Assembly (NCBI GenBank): GCA_021850635.1
Contig: JAJZLM010000004.1
Coordinates: 1-33,874, forward strand
Source of the DNA: Nanobdellota archaeon
GTDB taxonomy: Archaea > Nanobdellota > Nanobdellia > Parvarchaeales > Parvarchaeaceae
Direction of reading: 5' to 3'
Length of the DNA stretch: 33,874 nt
The notes below the pieces were generated by a model that was given only the letters and a program-made list of their open reading frames with translations, was not told the origin of the DNA and did not search any database. Position 1 is the first letter of the stretch, and each line of letters starts with the position of its first letter. Shown here piece by piece: positions 26,702-33,874 of this stretch. Both the position numbers and the translations under genes were made by a program.

Positions 26702-26786
26702 TGCAGAAGGGGGGATTTGAACCCCCGAAGGCCTAAGCCACTAGCCCCTGAAGCTAGCACGTTTGACCGGGCTTCGCTACCTCTGC
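26702..26786 (-). tRNA. tRNA-Leu (anticodon CAG)
   Basis: Reverse complement GCAGAGG...CTAGC-TTCAGGG-GCTAG-TGGCTTAGGCCTTC-GGGGG-TTCAAAT-CCCCC-CTTCTGC-A; class II long variable arm; no intron. Confidence 0.95.
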
Positions 26787-26895
26787 GTCTTACTCGAAAT
26801 CCAAGCATTCTACATTTATTATAGTTTCCTGTATAGCAGTATCTGAAGCAGAATCTATGCACGTCTACCATGATTTCCGCGCGTGATAACCTTTT

Positions 26896-27342
26896 CTAAG
26901 GAGAAGTTATCAGTATGGCCTTTGTTGGACAGGACTGCTGGCATGCCATACAGAATATGCAGTCAGCCTCACGAATAGGGTCTGATTTGTCACTGCGGTA
27001 CTTGTTCCAGTCGTCTGATCCCTGCTGCAGGACTTTATCGTTGCCTGTTCCTTTGTGCCCAGGATTCAAAAACCATTCAAAAACATCTACGGGGCACACA
27101 TCCATACATACTCCATCCGCCACACAGGCTTCCCAATCAACTCCGACGGACGTACCGTGTATCCCAAATTTTGTAGGGTACGGCTTGCCATCTGCATCCA
27201 TACGCTCTTTTCCTTCCGCTCGTACCTTGTGACCGCTATGCTCGCCTGTTATAGGATATTCATCTGTTCTCTTGAGAAATGAATTATTTGGATCGTCTAT
27301 ACCTGCTATTGGTACAGTTTTGTAGCCGACATCTCTTACCAT
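26896..27342 (-). CDS. Zinc-containing-type ferredoxin (3Fe-4S/4Fe-4S)
   Basis: His-containing N-term extension (EHSGHKVRAEGKERMDADGKPYPTKFGIHGTSVGVDWEAC), CVADGVCMDVCP and CIFCMACQQSCP cluster motifs. Confidence 0.9.
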   Translation of the reverse strand: MVRDVGYKTVPIAGIDDPNNSFLKRTDEYPITGEHSGHKVRAEGKERMDADGKPYPTKFGIHGTSVGVDWEACVADGVCMDVCPVDVFEWFLNPGHKGTGNDKVLQQGSDDWNKYRSDKSDPIREADCIFCMACQQSCPTKAILITSP

Positions 27343-27438
27343 AGTCTTTATATGAATCCTTTCTATTTATTCGTTTCCATATCACTGGAAAAACGCAGAT
27401 AGGTATAGCTATATATAGAAGAAAGTGTATGTCTAAAA

Positions 27439-29622
27439 ATGCCAGAAAAGGAATCTGTAACCGAGAAAGTCGTAAGACTGATGACCCAGCAAAACAGGAT
27501 AAGGAACATGGGTGTTATCGCCCACATAGACCACGGTAAAACTACTACTTGTGACAGTTTATTGGCTGGATGCGGTATGCTGTCTGAAGAAAAGGCAGGT
27601 AAACAACTTTACTTGGATTCCGAGAAGATAGAACAGGAAAGACAGATGACAGTGAAATCCTCAAACGTAAACATGGTCTACGAATTGAAGGAAAACGATG
27701 AATACTTGATAAACTTAATAGACACACCTGGACACGTTGACTTTGGTGGACATGTTACACGCGCCGTCAGGGCAATAGACGGAGCAATAGTTGTCATGGA
27801 CTCTGTCGAAGGGGTTATGCCACAAACGGAGATGGTACTAAAACAGGCATTAAAGGACAAGGTAAAGCCTATACTGTACATAAACAAGATAGACCGACTC
27901 ATAACAGAACTCAGGTTCTCTCCTGAAGACATGCAGAAACACCTGATAAAACTTATACTCCAGATAAACTCTTTCATAAAAGACTTGGCACCCACGGAGA
28001 TGAAGGAAAAATGGCAGGTGAGTGTGCAGAACAACACAGTCGCCTTCGGTGCATCGAGGGATAATTGGGCTTTGTCAATAGACAGAATGAAGGAAACTGG
28101 TTTGTCATTCAAGGACATCTACGATGCTTACACATCAGTAGACAAAGAAAAGATAAAGGAGCTTGCAAGACGCTCGCCTGTCCATAAAGTACTTCTCAAC
28201 ATGGTTATACAGCATTTACCTAGTCCCATAGAAGCGCAAAAATACAGGATACCTGTGATATGGCACGGAGATACAAACAGTGATCTGGGCAAATCACTGC
28301 TAGAGTGTGATATAAACGGTCCTCTTATGATTTCAGTTACAAATATAGAAATGGATCCTCAGGCGGGTGAAGTAGCTGTAGGGAGGATATTCTCAGGTAA
28401 GATGACAAAAGGAGAAGATGTATTCTTGGTTAACAACAAACAGATAAACAAAGTGCAACAGATATACATTTGGAAAGGCCCACATAAATTCCAGGTGGAT
28501 TCTGCGACGGCTGGTAACCAGATAGGGATGGCCGGTCTTAAGAACATAGTTGCTGGTGAAACACTGTCTTCGTTAGAGAACGTAACTCCTTTCGAGCCGG
28601 TAAAACACATACTGCAGCCAGTCATGGTAAAAGCTATAGAGCCAAAAAATCCTAAAGACTTGCCTAAACTCATCCAAGCACTGCGTGATATCGCGATATC
28701 AGACATAACCTTAAAAGTGTCTATAAATCACGAAACAGGTGAGAACCTTATCGCTGGACTCGGGACTCTACACTTAGAGATAGTCGAAGACAAACTCAAA
28801 AGAACGTATGGGCTAGATATAGTAAGCTCCCAACCTATAGTGGTCTACAAGGAGAGTATAAGCTCAAGAAGTCCGGTTATGGAGGGAAAGTCGCCAAACA
28901 AGCACAATAGGTTCTACATATACGTCGAACCTATGTCTCCGGAAGTGGATGCTGCTCTAGATGAACTGGATATACAGTCTGGCAGGGTCAAAACTATAAC
29001 CCCTGAGCAGCTGGAGAGATTGATGGCTGCAGGAATGTCAAGGGAAGAAGTAAAAAGCATAGCGGCGTTCTATGGCGATAACATGTTCATAGAGGCAACA
29101 AAAGGAGTCATACATATAGGTGAAATCATAGAGATGTGCGTGGAAGCTTTCAACGAAGTGATGAAGACGGGACCGCAAGCTAAAGAGGAAGTAAGAGGGG
29201 TTAAAGTCGTCCTAACCGACACTGTGCTGCACGAGGACGCTATACATAGAGGTCCTGCTCAGGTCATACCAGCTGTAAGGGACGCTATAAAGGATGCTAT
29301 GCTAGCGGCAAACCCTTCGCTGCTCGAGCCTATACAGATTATAAGAGTAGATCTCCCTATGAATTTCCTAAGTAACGTCAGTGCACTCATACAATCAAAG
29401 CGTGGCATACTCGATGATATAAAAGAAGAAGGCGACAAGGCGGTTATGATAGCTGACCTTCCTGTCGCGTCTTCTTTCGACTTCACGAACGAATTGCGTT
29501 CAAACACTGAAGGAAGGGGATCTTGGTCGTTGTCTGGTGAAAAATTCAAAAAGGTACCTAAAGAACTCTACCCTCAAGTATTGAAACAGATACGCGAGAG
29601 AAAGGGTCTACCCCCTGCATAA
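27439..29622 (+). CDS. fusA: Elongation factor 2 (aEF-2)
   Basis: IAHIDHGKTTTCDSLL, LIDTPGHVDFGGHVTRAVRAIDG, NKIDRL, diphthamide-loop DAIHRGPAQVIPAVR. Confidence 0.97.
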   Translation: MPEKESVTEKVVRLMTQQNRIRNMGVIAHIDHGKTTTCDSLLAGCGMLSEEKAGKQLYLDSEKIEQERQMTVKSSNVNMVYELKENDEYLINLIDTPGHVDFGGHVTRAVRAIDGAIVVMDSVEGVMPQTEMVLKQALKDKVKPILYINKIDRLITELRFSPEDMQKHLIKLILQINSFIKDLAPTEMKEKWQVSVQNNTVAFGASRDNWALSIDRMKETGLSFKDIYDAYTSVDKEKIKELARRSPVHKVLLNMVIQHLPSPIEAQKYRIPVIWHGDTNSDLGKSLLECDINGPLMISVTNIEMDPQAGEVAVGRIFSGKMTKGEDVFLVNNKQINKVQQIYIWKGPHKFQVDSATAGNQIGMAGLKNIVAGETLSSLENVTPFEPVKHILQPVMVKAIEPKNPKDLPKLIQALRDIAISDITLKVSINHETGENLIAGLGTLHLEIVEDKLKRTYGLDIVSSQPIVVYKESISSRSPVMEGKSPNKHNRFYIYVEPMSPEVDAALDELDIQSGRVKTITPEQLERLMAAGMSREEVKSIAAFYGDNMFIEATKGVIHIGEIIEMCVEAFNEVMKTGPQAKEEVRGVKVVLTDTVLHEDAIHRGPAQVIPAVRDAIKDAMLAANPSLLEPIQIIRVDLPMNFLSNVSALIQSKRGILDDIKEEGDKAVMIADLPVASSFDFTNELRSNTEGRGSWSLSGEKFKKVPKELYPQVLKQIRERKGLPPA

Positions 29623-29665
29623 GATTATAGGTTAGTTTATTAAAGTTGGTATACAGTAATCTTGT

Positions 29666-30136
29666 ATGGAATGCATGTTCTGTAACGTTATTAATATAGA
29701 TTCAAATAAGTTCTATGAGGACGATCTGTTCATGGCTATATACAATATACGGCCCGTAACTAGAGGTCACTCCTTAGTCATACCCAAGAGGCACGTCAAT
29801 GGTCTGCTGTCTCTGGATGAAGAAGAGAAAAAGAACATCATGTCTTTCATCAGAAAAACAGTATTTATAGCCTTAAAGTTCGCAGACGCCTATCAATTCG
29901 ACGTCACTTTACAGGAAGGAAAGGATGCCGGTCAAAGCATAAACCACTTGCATTTCCACGTTATACCCAGGAAAGCTGACGATGAATTGTCAAAGTATCA
30001 TTATTGGCTAGCGAAATCTGAGCATAATCTTGAAAATACTCGTACGCAGGAGCTTGCTGCAGAAGATAGAGAAAAGGCTTTGAGGGAGCTTAGGTTCATA
30101 GCCAAGTCCCACGCTGCTCAGTTAGAATCACTTTAG
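29666..30136 (+). CDS. HIT-family hydrolase
   Basis: CMFCNVI; TRGHSLVIPKRHV; INHLHFHVIPR. Confidence 0.93.
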   Translation: MECMFCNVINIDSNKFYEDDLFMAIYNIRPVTRGHSLVIPKRHVNGLLSLDEEEKKNIMSFIRKTVFIALKFADAYQFDVTLQEGKDAGQSINHLHFHVIPRKADDELSKYHYWLAKSEHNLENTRTQELAAEDREKALRELRFIAKSHAAQLESL

Positions 30137-30816
30137 ATAGAGCCATTACAGAAAGCCGTACTGTTCATGTGGCTACAGAGCACCGACAGAAGCTGATTTG
30201 ACGTAAGGTACCCTTTAACGACATATTTGCCGTTTATCACTATAGCTGGATAATCTGACGAACTAAGATTATAAGAGGACACTACAGCCTGTACTACAGG
30301 GAGATTCCATTCGCCATCGAGTCCTACGAACGTCAAGTTAGAGTCTATACCTTGCAGATATGAAAGCTCGCTAGTCTCCAGTACACAATACTCACAGTTC
30401 TGTGGCTTATAAAATATTAGGACAGTGGTGAGCTTTCCACCGCACTGCGAATTGATTCTCTGTGAAAGTAGCCAATACTCTATCCTTGCATAGCTCAGTT
30501 GATTGACGAGGTTTACGTACTGAGCTCCGGATTGATTCTCCATATCGGCTGCCTGCACCTCTGAACCTATCTGTGACAGCTGTGTGGACAGTGTCCCTAG
30601 GCCTGCCGTGAGTATTCCGCAGTTTGACGTAGAGTTCGAGTTGCCCAAAAGCGACAGCACTTGCAGAGTTTGGAGGTTTTCTTCGGCCTGTTGAAGACTC
30701 TGCGACACCTGTGACAGGTTGTTGTAACTCATATACTGTGATAGCAGCATAACTATTGCTATGACCATGAGCGAAGCTAGTATCGCAAAAGTGAACATTA
30801 TGTAGCGATTTTCCAT
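30133..30816 (-). CDS. Membrane-anchored thioredoxin-like protein
   Basis: N-terminal TM, coiled region, then TVLIFYKPQNCEYCVLETSELSYL...YPAIVINGKYVVKGYL (CxxC and cis-Pro-like region). Confidence 0.8.
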   Translation of the reverse strand: MENRYIMFTFAILASLMVIAIVMLLSQYMSYNNLSQVSQSLQQAEENLQTLQVLSLLGNSNSTSNCGILTAGLGTLSTQLSQIGSEVQAADMENQSGAQYVNLVNQLSYARIEYWLLSQRINSQCGGKLTTVLIFYKPQNCEYCVLETSELSYLQGIDSNLTFVGLDGEWNLPVVQAVVSSYNLSSSDYPAIVINGKYVVKGYLTSNQLLSVLCSHMNSTAFCNGSI

Positions 30817-32051
30817 ACGTAACCTCTCCTAGTCACAGCCAGTGCCACCGCTGCGTACAGCCAAACGAACGATAAGAAAAACGAATAGAATATTATGTAG
30901 CCTAGCACTCCTGCAGTGTCTTTATACTTGTTAAGCTTTATCCCGCTGTAATTCAGTGCATAATATATCGCTATTATACCCAACACCGACGCAGCTATAC
31001 CGAGTATGAAGTTTTGGCTTATGCCGAACGGCACCGCACTTATCTGATTCGACAGCGCGAATCCTATGTTAGTGTTCGATACAAGCAGATACTCGTTTAG
31101 TATGAAACTGTATGCTGGGACACTTATAGCGATTATAGCCACAATACCCAACACCATCGACAAAAAAACTAATGGAAGCACGAAGAAGCCGAGCCGTGCG
31201 TTGTCCTTGCTGAAGAAGCTTTTCCTATATTTTATTATGTTCACAAAAAACCCTGAGTACCACCTTTTCCTCTGTTCAAACAAAGCCCTGAAGTTTTCAG
31301 GCGCTATAGTGTAGGATATTGCTTTTGGGTCCGCCTCGACTAGATATCCATTTGTTATCAATCTAAGCCCTATCTCAAGGTCTTCAGTTGGATTGCCGCT
31401 ATCATCAAAATACCCTAGTTTCTTTATGGTGGATGTTCTAAATGTTGATCCTGCTCCATGCGTTACCAGCAGCCCTGCCATGGCGCTTAACACTTTCCTC
31501 GAGATTATAGACAGAAGGTACTCATAGTGCTGGAGTTTTTCCGCTACGGTTTTTGGATTTAGGACTTTCACGGCTGAAACTACTGCCCCGACTCTCTCAT
31601 CATCAAAGAACGGCACGGATCTCAGCAATAACTTGTCGTCCACTAATGTATCTGCATCCAGGACCACAAAAAGATCCTCTTTTATAAAGTGCTTAAGCAC
31701 GTAGTTCATAACCTTTGATTTCCCATTCATAGGGCATTGTATTGCTTTGACTCTGGCGCTCTCTACCGAGTGTGCTGTGTCTATCGTTTCCTTTGTGGAA
31801 CTCTTATTCAATGCTATATATATAGTATACTTTTCATGTGGATATTTCAAATTAAGTACTGAGAGGATGGTTCTCCTTATGAATTTGCCTTCCCTTATAG
31901 CTGGTATCAATATAGCCACAGAGCGATAACGGCTTATATGCCTGGCTTTCTCTTTCTTTTCACCTATATCAAAATACATGAAAAGCCAGAAGAAAGAGGA
32001 CAACAGCACTACAAAAAGAAACACCATTTCGCCTATTTTAGTAGCATCCAT
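30798..32051 (-). CDS. Processive GT2-family glycosyltransferase with TM helices
   Basis: VAILIPAIREGKFIRRTILSVL, FVVLDADT, GAGSTFR, TEDLEIGLRL, QRKRWYSGF; ATG at 32051 preferred, alternative start 32114 overlaps truD. Confidence 0.88.
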   Translation of the reverse strand: MDATKIGEMVFLFVVLLSSFFWLFMYFDIGEKKEKARHISRYRSVAILIPAIREGKFIRRTILSVLNLKYPHEKYTIYIALNKSSTKETIDTAHSVESARVKAIQCPMNGKSKVMNYVLKHFIKEDLFVVLDADTLVDDKLLLRSVPFFDDERVGAVVSAVKVLNPKTVAEKLQHYEYLLSIISRKVLSAMAGLLVTHGAGSTFRTSTIKKLGYFDDSGNPTEDLEIGLRLITNGYLVEADPKAISYTIAPENFRALFEQRKRWYSGFFVNIIKYRKSFFSKDNARLGFFVLPLVFLSMVLGIVAIIAISVPAYSFILNEYLLVSNTNIGFALSNQISAVPFGISQNFILGIAASVLGIIAIYYALNYSGIKLNKYKDTAGVLGYIIFYSFFLSFVWLYAAVALAVTRRGYVWKIAT

Positions 32052-32091
32052 TCTTATAATAATGGACAATCTCGTATAAAAAGCTGATTTG

Positions 32092-33291
32092 TCAGAAGCG
32101 CTTAAACATTTCAAATAGAAATATCGTTGCGTATGCGCCTTTGTCTAGATCGAAGGACAGCACCAAGTCATCATATTCTCTCACGTAGCTTACGTTCTTT
32201 GGATATGTTTTAGACGGCCTAATGAAGCTTTTCAGGCTAACTTCGGGCATCTCCTTTATCCACAGGGCAGTTGGATCGCTTATGCCTTGGCTCTGCATAA
32301 CCGACATAACTAATCCCTGTGCATCTTTGTCCGCTCCGTTGTTTTCCATGTCGTATCCTATTGTCGGCAGATATTCCTTAAGCGAATCCTTCTTTATGGA
32401 CTCGCTTATCGACAGATTGAAAACGTAGGACTGGAACGACTGAAGTATCAGTAATCTCAGGTATTTTGGGATTATTCTCAAAGCACCTATATAATCGTGC
32501 TTGTTTGCTATCAAATGTTGTATCATGTCTCTTTCTGTGCGCATCCCAAGGAAACTGTCCACTCCACTACTAGTATCGTCATGCTGCTCAGAATCTCCAA
32601 TCACGCGATTACGGAATTTTTGCGCTAAGATGAGTCTGTTCTCTGCAAATGCGCTGCTCTCGCTCCTTTCGGCGAATAGATATTTATCAACGGCAGCTTT
32701 GAAATCCTTGGACAGTATATCTTTTGATATTTGTATATTTAGTGCGGAAGCACCGAAATGTTGCGGTCCGTAAAAATTCGGCACTCCTTTGTTCACAACC
32801 TCGGAGATAAACGAATCCAGCCTTTCGAATCCTTTGAATTCCCGTATCCTTACGATGAAATGGTTGCCTTGGAGTTCTCCTATCTTACAGCCTGTATCGC
32901 TGTATTGAAGGTCTTTAAGGAACATCTTCCGGTATTCTTTCTTCAAGCGATTAGGCATGACTTTGAAAAAACTCAGCCTTTGTGAAGTTACAGCGTTCCT
33001 GTCCTTGTTACCTAAGTACCCTATCCTCCTTATGTTAAGATTGTTCTCTCTCGAAAGTATGCTTAGTGCTTCGTGAGTTGACAGCCCATCCTTTACTAAT
33101 GTAGCCGCAAGAAAGCTCTTTTGCTTCCCCATCTCCTCGGATGATTCGCCGCTGTTCTCTATACTTAGAGTCTTTCCGTCTAATCCTATCTCCTGTACTA
33201 TGAAATCTTTTCTTTCTGTGAACAGCTTGCCTTCAAATTTTCCGTCTGTAATGAACGCCGAGGATATTCCTATTTCCTTTGGATCCGTCAT
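32092..33291 (-). CDS. truD: tRNA pseudouridine synthase TruD (Pus7-like)
   Basis: GYLGNKDRNAVTSQRLSF catalytic motif; GCKIGELQGNHFIVRIREF; VPNFYGPQHFG. Confidence 0.94.
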   Translation of the reverse strand: MTDPKEIGISSAFITDGKFEGKLFTERKDFIVQEIGLDGKTLSIENSGESSEEMGKQKSFLAATLVKDGLSTHEALSILSRENNLNIRRIGYLGNKDRNAVTSQRLSFFKVMPNRLKKEYRKMFLKDLQYSDTGCKIGELQGNHFIVRIREFKGFERLDSFISEVVNKGVPNFYGPQHFGASALNIQISKDILSKDFKAAVDKYLFAERSESSAFAENRLILAQKFRNRVIGDSEQHDDTSSGVDSFLGMRTERDMIQHLIANKHDYIGALRIIPKYLRLLILQSFQSYVFNLSISESIKKDSLKEYLPTIGYDMENNGADKDAQGLVMSVMQSQGISDPTALWIKEMPEVSLKSFIRPSKTYPKNVSYVREYDDLVLSFDLDKGAYATIFLFEMFKRF

Positions 33292-33293
33292 AC

Positions 33294-33701
33294 TCAGCTT
33301 AAAGACTGCTTCAGACAGAGCCCGCTTACAACTACTTGAGTGCTAGTCGCTGCATCGCACAGGCAACTCAGTGCATTTTGCACTACTGGCGCTGCGTAAG
33401 CGCAGTTCTGTGAATAATAGCAGTAGAACACTGCTCCACACACTCTAGATGAATTTAACGATGCATTGACATTACTTAGGCACGTAGTCGAGTTGGCTGC
33501 GAAATAGTTAGTAAGTTGACTGCCATATGCTGCACACTCTATACCAAGAGTATTGAGTTGCTGTGCCGCGTTAGCAGAAGTTATCGAGACAGATATAGCA
33601 TAGCCTACTCCTATGGCTACCCCTATCATGACCACAGAAAAAAGTATCCACTTGTCTATCTTTTTTCTTTCTTTTTGCTCTTTCCTAAGTGTTATCTTCA
33701 T
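33294..33701 (-). CDS. Cys-rich membrane-anchored protein, apparently a divergent/short thioredoxin-like homolog
   Basis: N-terminal TM after basic segment; CGAVFYCYYSQNCAYAAPVVQNALSCLCDA resembles the CxxC region of ORF 30133-30816. Confidence 0.65.
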   Translation of the reverse strand: MKITLRKEQKERKKIDKWILFSVVMIGVAIGVGYAISVSITSANAAQQLNTLGIECAAYGSQLTNYFAANSTTCLSNVNASLNSSRVCGAVFYCYYSQNCAYAAPVVQNALSCLCDAATSTQVVVSGLCLKQSLS

Positions 33702-33780
33702 ACCTTATAAGCCGCCATTCAGAAGACTATATCCTAGAGAATTAAATACATTTGATAGATTATAAATAGAAGAAAAAGCC

Positions 33781-33809
33781 AAAAAATAAAAAAGGGCCCT
33801 TTCGGGCCC
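33781..33809 (-). terminator. Hairpin plus U-tract terminator
   Basis: Minus-strand reading GGGCCC-GAAA-GGGCCC-TTTTTTATTTTTT, 20 nt after the stop codon at 33830. Confidence 0.75.
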
Positions 33810-33829
33810 ACTTAATTATTTGGTTTATT

Positions 33830-33874
33830 TTAAGATGAGCTTACTACGGTCACGCCAGAATATGACGATCCGCT
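33830..33874 (-). CDS. C-terminal 14 residues of a protein running off the window
   Basis: Minus-strand frame ...SGSSYSGVTVVSSS* ends at TAA 33830-33832, directly upstream of the terminator. Confidence 0.55.
   Translation of the reverse strand, partial: SGSSYSGVTVVSSS

Noticed and set aside
26677-26871. 64-aa minus-strand ORF
   Set aside because: Spans the tRNA-Leu gene; the tRNA fold explains the sequence.
27678-28706. Antisense ORFs (146 and 115 aa) within EF-2
   Set aside because: Opposite an unambiguous EF-2 coding sequence; no homologous features.
1-33874. CRISPR arrays, IS elements/transposases, toxin-antitoxin or phage-defence cassettes
   Set aside because: No regularly spaced repeats, transposase motifs, or recognised defence domains were seen; the RHH domain at 20749 is fused to an enzyme rather than paired with a toxin.

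Overview
The window is a gene-dense archaeal chromosomal segment, AUA/AGA-rich, with TATA-type promoters a short distance upstream of many start codons. The gene set suggests a DPANN, Micrarchaeota/ARMAN-like genome; this lineage call is inference. A conserved information-processing core runs on the + strand: Rpo7, Spt4, S24e, S27ae, Kae1, a TGS protein, Bud32, S15 and S3Ae. Elsewhere are a proteasome beta subunit, aCPSF1, a dephospho-CoA-kinase-like P-loop kinase, Dph6, EF-2, a HIT protein, glycyl-tRNA synthetase, TruD, TFS, an NADP(H)-type reductase, NAD(P)HX dehydratase, an E1-like (ThiF/MoeB) protein, a secreted Lon-like (S16) protease, a zinc-containing-type ferredoxin, and two minus-strand tRNAs (Ala-GGC with G3:U70, and Leu-CAG). 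These are interleaved with lineage-specific envelope genes: tandem single-pass surface proteins (one with a pilin-like KKG|VSA start), at least three and probably four related multi-TM proteins, a processive GT2, and two thioredoxin-like membrane-anchored proteins. The most unusual items are: (1) a DRG/OBG-type TGS protein between kae1 and bud32 whose GTPase domain has lost its P-loop; (2) an N-terminal ribbon-helix-helix domain fused to a sugar-nucleotidyltransferase, with an inverted repeat in its promoter; (3) a TFS with only the C-terminal zinc ribbon; (4) the envelope paralog islands; (5) a bacterial-looking hairpin/U-tract terminator at the right edge. All calls come from reading translations and motifs; no database search was run.
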